Shown here piece by piece: positions 1 through 6,884 of a DNA stretch of 13,462 nt. Origin of the DNA: CAYFWT01 sp964346955 (GTDB lineage Bacteria; Patescibacteriota; Minisyncoccia; Portnoybacterales; UBA2143); assembly GCA_964346955.1 (NCBI GenBank), contig CAYFWT010000024.1, positions 1-13,462 on the forward strand, in the 5' to 3' direction. The notes beneath the pieces are model-generated. The model was given only the letters and a program-made list of their open reading frames with translations, had not been told where the DNA came from and searched no databases. Position numbers and translations under genes: made by a program. Numbering within the stretch: position 1 is the first letter of the stretch; every line of letters begins with the position of its first letter.

Positions 1-206
1 AACAGAGCAATGCCAATGCCAGCTGCGGCGGAAAAATTATGAGCCGCATCAGCGGTTACCGCAACTGAGTTGATACGCAAGCCAACCACCAACTCGATTA
101 CAAAGAAACCACCAGTTAAAATTAAAGACCACCACAGGCCGCGCTGGCTGGTTGAAACAGCATGCATGGCGTGACTTGAGCTATCTTTTTTATGATTAAT
201 AGTCAT
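1..206 (-). CDS. Cation diffusion facilitator (CDF) family transporter, N-terminal part only
   Basis: This gene starts with ATG at 206 and runs off the left edge, so only the first 68 residues are visible. After a His/Ser-rich cytoplasmic start comes a hydrophobic helix (about 24-43, containing FFVIELVVG) and then SVAVTADAAHNFSAAAG (47-63). This matches the end of helix 1 and start of helix 2 in CzcD/ZitB-type transporters, which export Zn, Co, Cd or similar ions in exchange for protons. In the family the helix-2 motif usually reads ADAxHxxxD. Here His56 is present but the metal-binding Asp four residues later is Ala60. It lies 20 bases after the stop of the next gene in the same direction, so they may be co-transcribed. 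No clear ribosome binding site is visible. Family assignment is fairly secure; the metal is unknown. Confidence 0.72.
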   Translation of the reverse strand, partial: MTINHKKDSSSHAMHAVSTSQRGLWWSLILTGGFFVIELVVGLRINSVAVTADAAHNFSAAAGIGIAL

Positions 207-226
207 AATGTTTGATAAGTTATTTA

Positions 227-1345
227 TTATTTATTAACCTTTAAAAATTTAGCATAGTTGATCATAAATGTCTGCACGGCTCGTTCAAAATCATCGGTAT
301 CACTTGACCCTCTTTCGTAGGGATAATGCGAGAGTACAAATACACGACCATCTGTAGACTCAAATACATAATGTAAATCTTCTCCGCCGGCGCCTGCTGC
401 CTTGGTTACAACACGCGTCGCTTCTTGTGCCCTAATTCGCACCAGTTCTTTTGTAATAAGAAATTCACTGCCCTCGTTCCATAGGCTTTGCGCGAACAAC
501 TCTTCTTTGTTCGTGGTTTGCATAATAACCCGAAATTGAGGTCCCAGGGCATAGCCCTCTGTATTTTTTGGCATTTCGAGGTTTTCATCGCGCACAAATA
601 ATACACCGGTGCTATTTTCATACGGATACCATCCTTCCGGATACCAGATAGAAAAGTCGTCTGTGATGTACGATACCTTCACTTCGTCTCCTTCGCGAAG
701 TTTTTCGAGAAGGGTAGCAATATTAGCTTCTGTCGCTACATCAACGCCAACGCGCTCTGAAAAATTCTTAAGTAGTGTTTTGTATCCAGCTTCGGAAATA
801 ACATCTTCTGCGGACGTTACTGGATTGGCTACTGTTCTTTCGTATTTTAATTCACCGCTTACAATTTTATAGATTCCTTCAAGCGACCTTACCCCGTCAA
901 AATCTGATTCTTCAAAACCCGGGAATGCATCAAGATATATAAAAGCACTAAAGCCCTCTATTGGCTGACCAACCCGCTCCACGCCGGCGCGCTGGAGCTC
1001 TTCAGAGAAAAGTAGCGCTAGATTGGTCTGTGTGCTGTCGGAATAGAGCAAACCGAATATTGCGACGAGTATAATTAGAATCGTTATTGCTGTAGGCAAC
1101 ATTTTTCCCCGATCGGCAAATATAGCAACCGCAGAAAAGAGTAAAGCGCCCAGCACTGAAACAGTCCAGATATTAAAGATAGGATAAGCAAGCATCAACG
1201 CAGAGTCACCAAAAGAAAGAAAGCCGCCAACCAGTGCTCCAAGAAAAGCAGCGAGCATAAAAACCCAAGCTGGAAATCGTTTTTTTATTGTGTTAGCGAG
1301 ATAACCTATGACTATACCGCTTATAATGATTGATACGATAAACAT
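227..1345 (-). CDS. Four-helix membrane protein with C-terminal PsbP-like domain, conserved hypothetical
   Basis: The 372-residue product begins with four hydrophobic segments (about 3-20, 27-45, 55-77 and 84-101). The first two, with GIVIGYLAN and FLGALVGGFLS, resemble the glycine-rich helices of YeaQ/GlsB-type (transglycosylase-associated) small membrane proteins, though this may only be composition. The rest is probably extracytoplasmic. A middle part (130-220) carries FPGFEESDFDGV and a later GYKTLLKNFSERVG stretch. The C-terminal part from about 229 begins DDFSIWYPEGW and alternates strands in the style of PsbP-like domains. I know no function for this architecture, although similar proteins seem to occur in Parcubacteria. 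The start is ATG at 1345 with no Shine-Dalgarno sequence and the stop is TAA. It is probably expressed with the CDF transporter that follows. Codons look richer in CpG than in genes to the right. Confidence 0.7.
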   Translation of the reverse strand: MFIVSIIISGIVIGYLANTIKKRFPAWVFMLAAFLGALVGGFLSFGDSALMLAYPIFNIWTVSVLGALLFSAVAIFADRGKMLPTAITILIILVAIFGLLYSDSTQTNLALLFSEELQRAGVERVGQPIEGFSAFIYLDAFPGFEESDFDGVRSLEGIYKIVSGELKYERTVANPVTSAEDVISEAGYKTLLKNFSERVGVDVATEANIATLLEKLREGDEVKVSYITDDFSIWYPEGWYPYENSTGVLFVRDENLEMPKNTEGYALGPQFRVIMQTTNKEELFAQSLWNEGSEFLITKELVRIRAQEATRVVTKAAGAGGEDLHYVFESTDGRVFVLSHYPYERGSSDTDDFERAVQTFMINYAKFLKVNK

Positions 1346-1593
1346 AACTTTATTTATTATTTTTCTATTAATTCGTTACCGCTCATTTAAAGTGCTTTAG
1401 TAATCTTAGTTAAAAACAACCTGGGATTCGAATCTTTTTTCTTCAGGCTCGAATCTCAGATGGCTTATTTATGAGAAGAATTGACAGAATTTCCCACGTG
1501 CTGGCCACCTCGGCCCAGATTAATAATACATAAGGCCGTTGAGGAATTCCTTGGACTATCTAACCACACTCACCCAACGCACCCCGGTCGCTA
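1346..1593. other. Gene-free stretch of about 250 bases
   Basis: No convincing coding region lies here. A short plus-strand open frame crossing it has no family features and overlaps the real gene at 1594-2166. The stretch holds one clear hairpin (1421-1459, listed separately), a weaker one around the GGCC repeats at 1503-1515, and a 10-base palindrome centred on GAATTC near 1544. The two TTCGAAT-like strings look like tRNA T-loops, but no tRNA can be folded around them. It should contain the promoter of the minus-strand gene starting at 1345, but I cannot place one convincingly. Confidence 0.5.
1421..1459. repeat. Inverted repeat / hairpin, 11-bp arms
   Basis: The arms are CTGGGATTCGA (1421-1431) and TCGAATCTCAG (1449-1459), complementary at 10 of 11 positions; the mismatch reads G-T on the plus strand. 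The 17-base loop includes a run of six T. It lies downstream of the 190-residue gene and upstream of the gene starting at 1345, both on the minus strand. It could be a transcript-end or leader structure, but the T run is in the loop rather than after the stem, so it is not a standard terminator. Confidence 0.45.
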
Positions 1594-2166
1594 TTATTCT
1601 ACCACTTTAAGTTCAGCTTTTATCTTTTTTCCTTCTTTGGTTGTAATTGCAAGGACTTGTTTTAGTAATTCAGGCGGAGCTTGATCTTTTGGATCTATTC
1701 TTAAATCTCCCGCCTTACCCAAAATAAGATGATCATGTCGCCCATCATCCTTTTTCCTATCACCTACAAAAAGATTAATTTCTCCGTCTTGAAAATTTGC
1801 CTGTACCCAAAAATTTTTATCTTCTAATTTCTTTGATATTTTTACGCCTTTTTCGTGTAAATTATATAGCCTATCGAACTCAGGCATTAAAGAAACAATA
1901 AACCTCGTCCCGTCAAGTCCATCTCCCTTCATCTCATCTAATACTTTAATATAATTTTCTTCTTGTAATTTATAAACAATATTTCTAAGTAATGTATAGT
2001 GTGCCTGAGGCTGTATCCAAAATTCAACACCGTGAGGTTTGCTTGTATAATACCCTCTCTCTGTTGATTCTAATGGAGGTGGATTTTTGGGCAAACCCAA
2101 GGACTTAAGCTTTATCTCTTTTAACAAACTCGAAACTATTACGAAATATTCATGTTCTGGATTCAT
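1594..2166 (-). CDS. Hypothetical protein, 190 residues, possible winged-helix N-terminal half
   Basis: I do not recognise this family. The soluble product has no signal peptide or membrane segment. Residues about 4-25 and 55-100 look helical and could be a winged-helix-like fold (HYTLLRNIVYKLQEENYIKVLD, then LDGTRFIVSLMPEFDRLYNL). The C-terminal half (about 115-190) is strand-rich and charged, with FWVQANFQDGEINLFVGDRK, HDHLILGKAGDLRI and a final KEGKKIKAELKVVE. DNA binding is only a guess from that layout. The start is ATG at 2166 with no clear Shine-Dalgarno sequence; the stop is TAA. It lies 71 bases after the 3' end of tRNA-Gln in the same direction and may share the dnaX transcript. Confidence 0.65.
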   Translation of the reverse strand: MNPEHEYFVIVSSLLKEIKLKSLGLPKNPPPLESTERGYYTSKPHGVEFWIQPQAHYTLLRNIVYKLQEENYIKVLDEMKGDGLDGTRFIVSLMPEFDRLYNLHEKGVKISKKLEDKNFWVQANFQDGEINLFVGDRKKDDGRHDHLILGKAGDLRIDPKDQAPPELLKQVLAITTKEGKKIKAELKVVE

Positions 2167-2211
2167 AAATGTCGTTTCTTATTAAAGCGTTCTTACGTTG
2201 ACTAACCCACT

Positions 2212-2228
2212 CCGGTCTCTCGAACCGG
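2212..2228. repeat. Small hairpin after the tRNA gene
   Basis: CCGGT (2212-2216) and ACCGG (2224-2228) form a 5-bp GC-rich stem with a 7-base loop, ten bases past the encoded CCA of the tRNA. No T run follows, so it is not a standard intrinsic terminator. It might mark the 3' trailer of the tRNA. On the minus strand it reads CCGGTTCGAGAG, resembling a T-arm, but no second tRNA fits. Confidence 0.3.
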
Positions 2229-2237
2229 TGCCCAAGG

Positions 2238-2311
2238 TGGCTGGGGAGGCAGGATTCGAACCTGCGATCATGGAGCCAAAGTCCATTGCCTTACCACTTG
2301 GCTACTCCCCA
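2238..2311 (-). tRNA. trnQ: tRNA-Gln (anticodon UUG), CCA encoded
   Basis: The minus strand folds into a full cloverleaf. The acceptor arms TGGGGAG and CTCCCCA pair perfectly. The D arm is GCCA...GGC, the anticodon stem ATGGA/TCCAT encloses loop CTTTGGC with anticodon TTG (2277-2279), and the T arm is CAGG-TTCGAAT-CCTG. The discriminator base is G73, usual for glutamine tRNAs, and the CCA end is encoded (2238-2240). It starts one base after the dnaX stop codon, so no room exists for its own promoter outside dnaX. It is most likely cut from a dnaX transcript. Confidence 0.95.
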
Positions 2312-2312
2312 A

Positions 2313-3416
2313 TTATTGATTCTTTTGGCAACACTCGACAATGGCTAATTCTAGGGGTAGTTGGGGGAAATCAGCGAATTTAATTTGGTTGCCGGCTTGG
2401 ATAAAAAGATGGATGGTTCTGATTAAATCAGCTTGGGAGAACTTCTCGCCTTGATTTATTATGACATTTATTTGCTCTTTAGTCAATTCGCTGGCAACTA
2501 AATTGGTTAAATTAGTGTCAACTTTCAAAATCATCATTTTTCTTAAATAATTGACCAATGACTTGGAAAACTGAACTAAATCATAGCCCTGATTGACCAC
2601 TTGGTTAATATGGGAAATAGCTTGGGCATTTTTCTTCTCAACCAAATAACTAACCAAATCCTGGACTGCTCCAATATCAGTCACGCCTAAAATTGTTTGA
2701 ACTTCCTCCAGAGTAATCTTTTTATCTTCCATGGCCATAATCTGACCTAATAAACTTTCGCCATCGCGAATTGAGCCATCAGCATTTAAAGCAATCAACT
2801 CCAAAGCTGGCTTATCAATAGTCACCTTCTCTTCTTTAGCAATCCAAGCTAAGCGGTTAACAATTTTTTCCAAGGGTAATTTATGGAAATCAAATCTTTG
2901 ACAACGGGAAATAATTGTCTGGGGCACTTTATGAATTTCAGTAGTCGCCAGTACAAAAATAGCGTGAGCCGGTGGTTCTTCTAAAGTTTTAAGTAAGGCA
3001 TTAAAGGCCTCGCGGGTTAATTGATGGACTTCGTCAATAATAAAAACCTTGTACTTTAAATTGGTCGGGGTGAATTTAATGCCATTGCGCAGTTCTCTAA
3101 TTTCATCAATCCCCCGATTAGAAGCCGCATCAATTTCAATTAAATCGAGAGAACGACCTCGGTTAATTTCTTGGCAAGCCAAGCATTGATTATCAGGCTC
3201 GTAGCTCTTTCGTTTCTGACAATTTACTGCCTTGGCTAATAAGCGGGCCACCGTAGTTTTTCCGGTGCCCCGTTGGCCAGAGAAAAGATAAGCATGAGCT
3301 ACTTTATTCATGGCCAAAGCATTAGTCAAAGTCCGAATGATATGCTCCTGATTAACTACCTCAGCAAAAGTTTTAGGACGGTACTTGCGGTAAAGTACCA
3401 AGTGTTCTTGGTCCAT
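2313..3416 (-). CDS. dnaX: DNA polymerase III clamp-loader subunit DnaX, gamma-length
   Basis: This ATPase of the replication clamp loader opens and places the sliding clamp. Its opening YRKYRPKTFAEVVNQEH is the classical DnaX start. Visible motifs are Walker A GQRGTGKTT (47-55), Walker B FIIDEVHQL (125-133), sensor 1 LATTEIHK (156-163), the SRC arginine finger (170-172) and sensor 2 around GSIRD (214-218). The zinc module has Cys66, Cys78 and Cys81, but the usual second Cys is Asp75. At 367 residues it stops after the collar domain III. The tau-specific domains that bind DnaB and the polymerase alpha subunit are absent and no frameshift site is needed. The ATG at 3416 is preceded by GGAG with a 4-base spacer. 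A palindromic repeat lies directly upstream and tRNA-Gln directly downstream. Confidence 0.95.
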   Translation of the reverse strand: MDQEHLVLYRKYRPKTFAEVVNQEHIIRTLTNALAMNKVAHAYLFSGQRGTGKTTVARLLAKAVNCQKRKSYEPDNQCLACQEINRGRSLDLIEIDAASNRGIDEIRELRNGIKFTPTNLKYKVFIIDEVHQLTREAFNALLKTLEEPPAHAIFVLATTEIHKVPQTIISRCQRFDFHKLPLEKIVNRLAWIAKEEKVTIDKPALELIALNADGSIRDGESLLGQIMAMEDKKITLEEVQTILGVTDIGAVQDLVSYLVEKKNAQAISHINQVVNQGYDLVQFSKSLVNYLRKMMILKVDTNLTNLVASELTKEQINVIINQGEKFSQADLIRTIHLFIQAGNQIKFADFPQLPLELAIVECCQKNQ

Positions 3417-3420
3417 ATTG

Positions 3421-3424
3421 CTCC
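3421..3424 (-). promoter_or_regulatory. Shine-Dalgarno site of dnaX
   Basis: The minus strand reads GGAG, then CAAT, then the dnaX ATG. It directly abuts the end of the 41-bp palindrome. It is one of the few plausible ribosome binding sites in the window. Confidence 0.55.
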
Positions 3425-3465
3425 AAGGACTGTCCCTTAGGGACAGTCCCTAAATTACAGTCCTT
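3425..3465. repeat. 41-bp palindromic repeat, copy 1 (mosaic arms)
   Basis: The outer arms AAGGACTGT (3425-3433) and ACAGTCCTT (3457-3465) are perfectly complementary, as is the centre TTAGGGAC-A-GTCCCTAA. Between them the left arm reads CCC while the right reads ATT, so this copy combines the two arm types seen in the other copies. An alternative hairpin, GGACTGTCCC-TTA-GGGACAGTCC (3427-3449), is perfect. It fills the gap between the GtrA gene stop (3479) and the dnaX start, eight bases from the ATG. It may be a REP-like element. Confidence 0.9.
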
Positions 3466-3478
3466 ATTGTATCATCTC

Positions 3479-4138
3479 TTATTTCTTAAAGACAATAAAC
3501 TTATAGCCAATAAAGTTCCAAAACATGGCTAGGAAAGAAGCAGTCACTGCTCCAATATTAGCCCAGAGATTCTCTGAAATACCCCATTGAGGACCCAGCC
3601 AATTAACTATCAAAGAGGCGACCGCATTATTAAGCCCAATGCCAATTAAACTAACAATGACAAAGGTCAAAAATTCTTTCCCTATTTTCCCCACTGATTC
3701 ATCCGCTGACTCACCCTGGGCCCGAGGACTCTTAAACGTCCAAAATTTATTCCAAAGATAACTATTAATCACCGCCACCGCAAAAGATATTCCCTTAAAA
3801 ACTGAATAAAGCCAACCAGCGGCAATACTGGTGACGAATATCAATAAATTGAGGATCCCTACATCGACTAAAAAATTTAAGCCGCCGACTAAGACAAATT
3901 TACCAAATTGGTAAAAAACCAACCATTTTTTGCTTAAAAAGAGGGCAAATAGAAACCAAATAAGACAAAATAGAGGGAAAAATACTGGCCAGACCCAAAG
4001 TGGGATTAATTCAAGTTGAGGTAAAGTTTGGCTTATATTTTTAATAACTATTAAAAGGAGCCAACCAGCCGCTTCTCCGATAACCAAACTGGCTATTATA
4101 TCGGATTTAACTAGTTTCACTCCTGAAGATGTATTCAT
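3479..4138 (-). CDS. GtrA-family membrane protein
   Basis: GtrA-family proteins are small multi-helix membrane proteins linked to moving or presenting lipid-bound sugars for cell-surface glycosylation. From the chosen ATG the product has 219 residues and about six membrane segments (roughly 13-33, 48-70, 77-105, 108-130, 152-180, 190-213). The last four form the GtrA domain, with QFGKFVLVGGLNFLVDVGILN (split over 77-97), NSYLWNKFWTF (125-135) and WNFIGYKFIVF (207-217). The two extra N-terminal helices make it longer than a minimal GtrA of about 130 residues. The reading frame is open further upstream to a TTG at 4231 that overlaps the Clp gene by 29 bases and has a weak AAAAGG before it. I prefer ATG 4138 because the upstream residues look like leader. 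It follows the Clp-like gene and precedes dnaX. Confidence 0.85.
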   Translation of the reverse strand: MNTSSGVKLVKSDIIASLVIGEAAGWLLLIVIKNISQTLPQLELIPLWVWPVFFPLFCLIWFLFALFLSKKWLVFYQFGKFVLVGGLNFLVDVGILNLLIFVTSIAAGWLYSVFKGISFAVAVINSYLWNKFWTFKSPRAQGESADESVGKIGKEFLTFVIVSLIGIGLNNAVASLIVNWLGPQWGISENLWANIGAVTASFLAMFWNFIGYKFIVFKK

Positions 4139-4202
4139 ATTATTTTTATTTGAGGTACGTCCTTTTACCACGCTCTTTAAGAGGGTAATTAAAGGCACGC
4201 CC
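4139..4202 (-). other. Structured leader between the Clp-like and GtrA genes
   Basis: CCTTTTACC (4161-4169) can pair with GGTAA (4184-4188) and AAGG (4192-4195), giving nine pairs with a three-base bulge. The enclosed loop contains the small palindrome CTCTTTAAGAG. If translation of the GtrA gene starts at 4138, this structure would be the spacer between two cistrons. If it starts at the TTG at 4231, the region is coding. Confidence 0.3.
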
Positions 4203-6803
4203 TTAAATTGGAGGAGCTTTTTTAATTTCAAAAACCAGACCTTTTCCTAAAATTAATTTATCTCGGCGCTTAACTTTATTTTCCAAAAATAATCGGGCTA
4301 AAACATTCTCTATCTTCTCTTGAATAACTCTCCCTAGAGGCCGAGCCCCATATAAAGGGTCGAAACCAGCCTGAGCTAATTCCTCGATTGCCTCTTCCTC
4401 TGCCTCAAGACTGACTCCCTTCTCTTCTAAACTTTGCCTGACCCTCTTTAAAAATAAATGAGTAATGGCAATCATATTCTCCATCGATAAACTCCTGAAT
4501 AAAACAATTTTATCCAAACGGTTCAGAAACTCGGGCCGAAAATATTCCAACAAAACCCTTTCTCTCAACTCTCGATAAATTTTCTCATAATTAATCCCTT
4601 CTCTAATTTTCTCTTGGATAAATTGAGTGCCGGCGTTTGAAGTAGCAATTAAAATAATGTTAGTAAAATTAACTGTCTGACCAGAAGCATCAGTCAAGCG
4701 ACCATCATCCATTACCTGCAAAAATATATTTAAAATCTCGGGATGAGCTTTTTCCATTTCGTCAAGGAGTAAAAGTGAATAAGGTTGCCGTTTAACCGCC
4801 TCAGTCAAATAACCATGCTGGAAACTTCCTTCGCTGCGCAAACCAATTAATCTTCTCAAACTTCTTTTTTCCTGATATTCAGACATATCTAAACGAATCA
4901 TCCTTCTCTCATCACCAAAATAAACTTGGGCCAAAGTCTTAGCTAATTCTGTCTTACCCACGCCAGTTGGTCCAATAAAGAGAAAATTACAAATGGGCTT
5001 TTTTTGCTCTTGGAGTCCCAGTCGGCTTCTTCTCATGGCGGCGGCCACCGCCTTAACTGCCTCATCTTGATTAATAATCCGCTGATGAATTATCTTCTCT
5101 AGATTAAGTAATTTTTCTTTTTCGGTTTCCCGAATCCTGCCCAGAGGAATTTTTGTCTTTCGAGCAATTAACTCAACGATGTCATTTCCCTCAATTAAAC
5201 TCCCTGAACCTCTTTGCTTCCTAACCAACGAAGCTATTTCCTCTAAAAGAGCTATTGCTTTAGCAGGTAAGGCTCGGCCATAAATATATTTATCAGCTAA
5301 ATTAATTGCCTGCTCCACCGCATCAACTGAAAAAAGAATTCCTAATTTTCTTTCAATATTAAAAATTTTGGTAACTAAAATTTGCCAAAGCAAATCTCTT
5401 GAAGGAAGAGCTACTTTAACTTTATTCAAAACCCGACCCAAAATTCCCCCTTCAATCTTAGTCGAGAACTTTTCTGGCGTAGTAGCACCCAAGAGAAAGA
5501 AAGCCCGATTATCTAAAGCAGCCGCTAAGATTTCAGCAAAATCTAAACCGCTTTCCTGGCTCCGTAAACCAACTAAATTATCAATATTTTCGATAACCAA
5601 AACAATATTGGTTGCCCGATTAACTTCAAAAATAATTCTCTTGAGGTACTCCTCACCCCTTTCTCTAGCTCCGCTTAAACTAACTAAACCTCCTAAATCT
5701 AACTTAACCAATCTTTTGTCTTCTAAAAATTTGGGGACATTTTCTTCAACCATCATTTGAGCAATCTTCTGAAAAATTGCCCTTTTCCCTACTTCGCTTT
5801 CGCCTACCAGAACGACCCCTACTTGCCCCAAACTAAAGAAATTAAAAATTTCTTCAATCTCTTTGTCACGGCCAATCACCATTTCAAATTCTCCTTGTCT
5901 AGCTAAAAGAGTGAGGTCTTGACTGACTTTGTCTAAAAGAGGAGTCAGGGCGGCCGTCATCGTCCGATTTAATTTACCTTTTGGTTTAAAAAGTCTCCGC
6001 CAAGAAAAGGCTCTCTGTCTTCTTTTGATTCTCTTTTCTAATTGAGCCCACCCAATGACTCGTTCAATCTCTTCTGGACTAATGCCAAATTCGTCAAAAA
6101 TCATTCTGACCAAATTTTTTTGACGGCTAATCGCCCAAAGAATATCTAAAGGACTAATCTGATTTCTATTCTCTTTTAGGCAAATTAGATAGGCATCGGA
6201 AAAGATTTCTTTAAAATCTGGAGAAATTTTTGGTCCGAGTACCGAGCTTGTTCTAGGAGAAGGCTTCTCTGATTCTGGAAAAAAAGACGAACCTTCTAAA
6301 ATATTCTCAGTTTTTTCTATAACTTTTTTGGGTTGGCAATTCAACCTCTTTAAGATTTTCTTAAAATCTTTTTTCTTAATAAAAACAGCAAAAAGATGAA
6401 TTGGTCGCAAAAAATGATATCCTTTTTGGTAACAAAATAGCCAAGTTTTCTCTAATGATTTTTGAGCGGATTTATCTAAAAATAAAGAAATTTCTATTTT
6501 TTCTTTGGCTCGAGGCGGCCTGATTCTAGCAATTTTTTCTTTCCTTCGTTCAAAGAGGTAAAGCAAAAACATATCAAAGATGATCGAAAGATAAAAATTA
6601 TCAAGAAATCCTTCAGCTAGCTCGGCTTCTAGTCCCCCAAACAGAAAATAAAATAGAGAAAAAATCCCATAAAGCCCATAGAGAATCAATAAAATAAAAA
6701 TCACCCCACCAAAAATTCTTCTTAATCTTCTTTGGCTGATTCTTAAAAGATTAAGGCCGGGTTCAAAAACAAAGTTAATATCTTGGTAAATTGGCTCAGG
6801 CAT
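4203..6803 (-). CDS. Membrane-anchored Clp/Hsp100-type AAA+ protein with degenerate first ATPase domain
   Basis: The 866-residue product starts with two membrane helices (about 32-56 and 66-85), unlike soluble ClpA, ClpB or ClpC. A divergent Clp-N-like helical region follows (about 103-250), then D1 (about 295-525) and D2 (about 560-866). D1 has Walker A GESEVGKR (Arg341 replaces Ser/Thr), VLVIEN instead of hhhhDE at Walker B, GARERG where the Tyr-containing pore loop should be, and LGRVL for the ERRF arginine fingers. D2 keeps GPTGVGKT (611-618), LLLLDE (677-682), TSNAG, FRPEFLNR and sensor 2 GARPLGR. Its pore loop, however, is LRSEGSFQHG instead of the GYVG type. There is no coiled-coil M domain and no IGF/LGF-like ClpP-docking loop after TSNAG, so it probably does not feed ClpP. 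The ATG at 6803 has no Shine-Dalgarno sequence. Its neighbours are a small membrane protein and GtrA. The substrate is unknown. Confidence 0.88.
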   Translation of the reverse strand: MPEPIYQDINFVFEPGLNLLRISQRRLRRIFGGVIFILLILYGLYGIFSLFYFLFGGLEAELAEGFLDNFYLSIIFDMFLLYLFERRKEKIARIRPPRAKEKIEISLFLDKSAQKSLEKTWLFCYQKGYHFLRPIHLFAVFIKKKDFKKILKRLNCQPKKVIEKTENILEGSSFFPESEKPSPRTSSVLGPKISPDFKEIFSDAYLICLKENRNQISPLDILWAISRQKNLVRMIFDEFGISPEEIERVIGWAQLEKRIKRRQRAFSWRRLFKPKGKLNRTMTAALTPLLDKVSQDLTLLARQGEFEMVIGRDKEIEEIFNFFSLGQVGVVLVGESEVGKRAIFQKIAQMMVEENVPKFLEDKRLVKLDLGGLVSLSGARERGEEYLKRIIFEVNRATNIVLVIENIDNLVGLRSQESGLDFAEILAAALDNRAFFLLGATTPEKFSTKIEGGILGRVLNKVKVALPSRDLLWQILVTKIFNIERKLGILFSVDAVEQAINLADKYIYGRALPAKAIALLEEIASLVRKQRGSGSLIEGNDIVELIARKTKIPLGRIRETEKEKLLNLEKIIHQRIINQDEAVKAVAAAMRRSRLGLQEQKKPICNFLFIGPTGVGKTELAKTLAQVYFGDERRMIRLDMSEYQEKRSLRRLIGLRSEGSFQHGYLTEAVKRQPYSLLLLDEMEKAHPEILNIFLQVMDDGRLTDASGQTVNFTNIILIATSNAGTQFIQEKIREGINYEKIYRELRERVLLEYFRPEFLNRLDKIVLFRSLSMENMIAITHLFLKRVRQSLEEKGVSLEAEEEAIEELAQAGFDPLYGARPLGRVIQEKIENVLARLFLENKVKRRDKLILGKGLVFEIKKAPPI

Positions 6804-6814
6804 CTTGAAGCGAC

Positions 6815-6882
6815 AGGGACAGTCCCTAAGGGACAGTCCTTAAGGACTGTATTTTAGGGACTGTCCCTAAAATACAGTCCTT
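6815..6882. repeat. Palindromic repeat copy 2 (41 bp, perfect) with an adjoining 27-bp partial copy
   Basis: Positions 6842-6882 form a perfect odd palindrome: arm AAGGACTGTATTTTAGGGAC, one central T at 6862, and the exact complement. Directly abutting it, 6815-6841 is a 27-base partial copy matching the end of the other arm type (AGGGACAGTCCCTAAGGG then ACAGTCCTT). Together they fill the gap between the stop of the small membrane protein (6885) and the Clp-like start (6803), leaving 11 bases before that ATG. A transcript through here could fold a 20-bp stem. Confidence 0.93.
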
Positions 6883-6884
6883 GG

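Noticed and set aside
406..872. Two short open frames overlapping the 372-residue membrane protein
   Set aside because: They have no recognisable domains and lie within the better supported gene.
1410..1465. Possible tRNA from two TTCGAAT-like strings
   Set aside because: No matching T stem, acceptor stem or anticodon arm can be folded on either strand; the strings belong to a hairpin.
1481..1684. Plus-strand open frame of 67 codons
   Set aside because: It has no family features, low-complexity composition, and overlaps the better supported gene at 1594-2166.
2198..2383. Plus-strand open frame with GEAGFEPAIMEP and similar words
   Set aside because: It is the antisense translation of the tRNA-Gln gene; such tRNA-shadow proteins are a familiar annotation error.
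5368..5760. Plus-strand open frame of 130 codons inside the Clp-like gene
   Set aside because: It is fully antisense to a conserved ATPase gene and rich in Lys/Ser as expected for a shadow frame.
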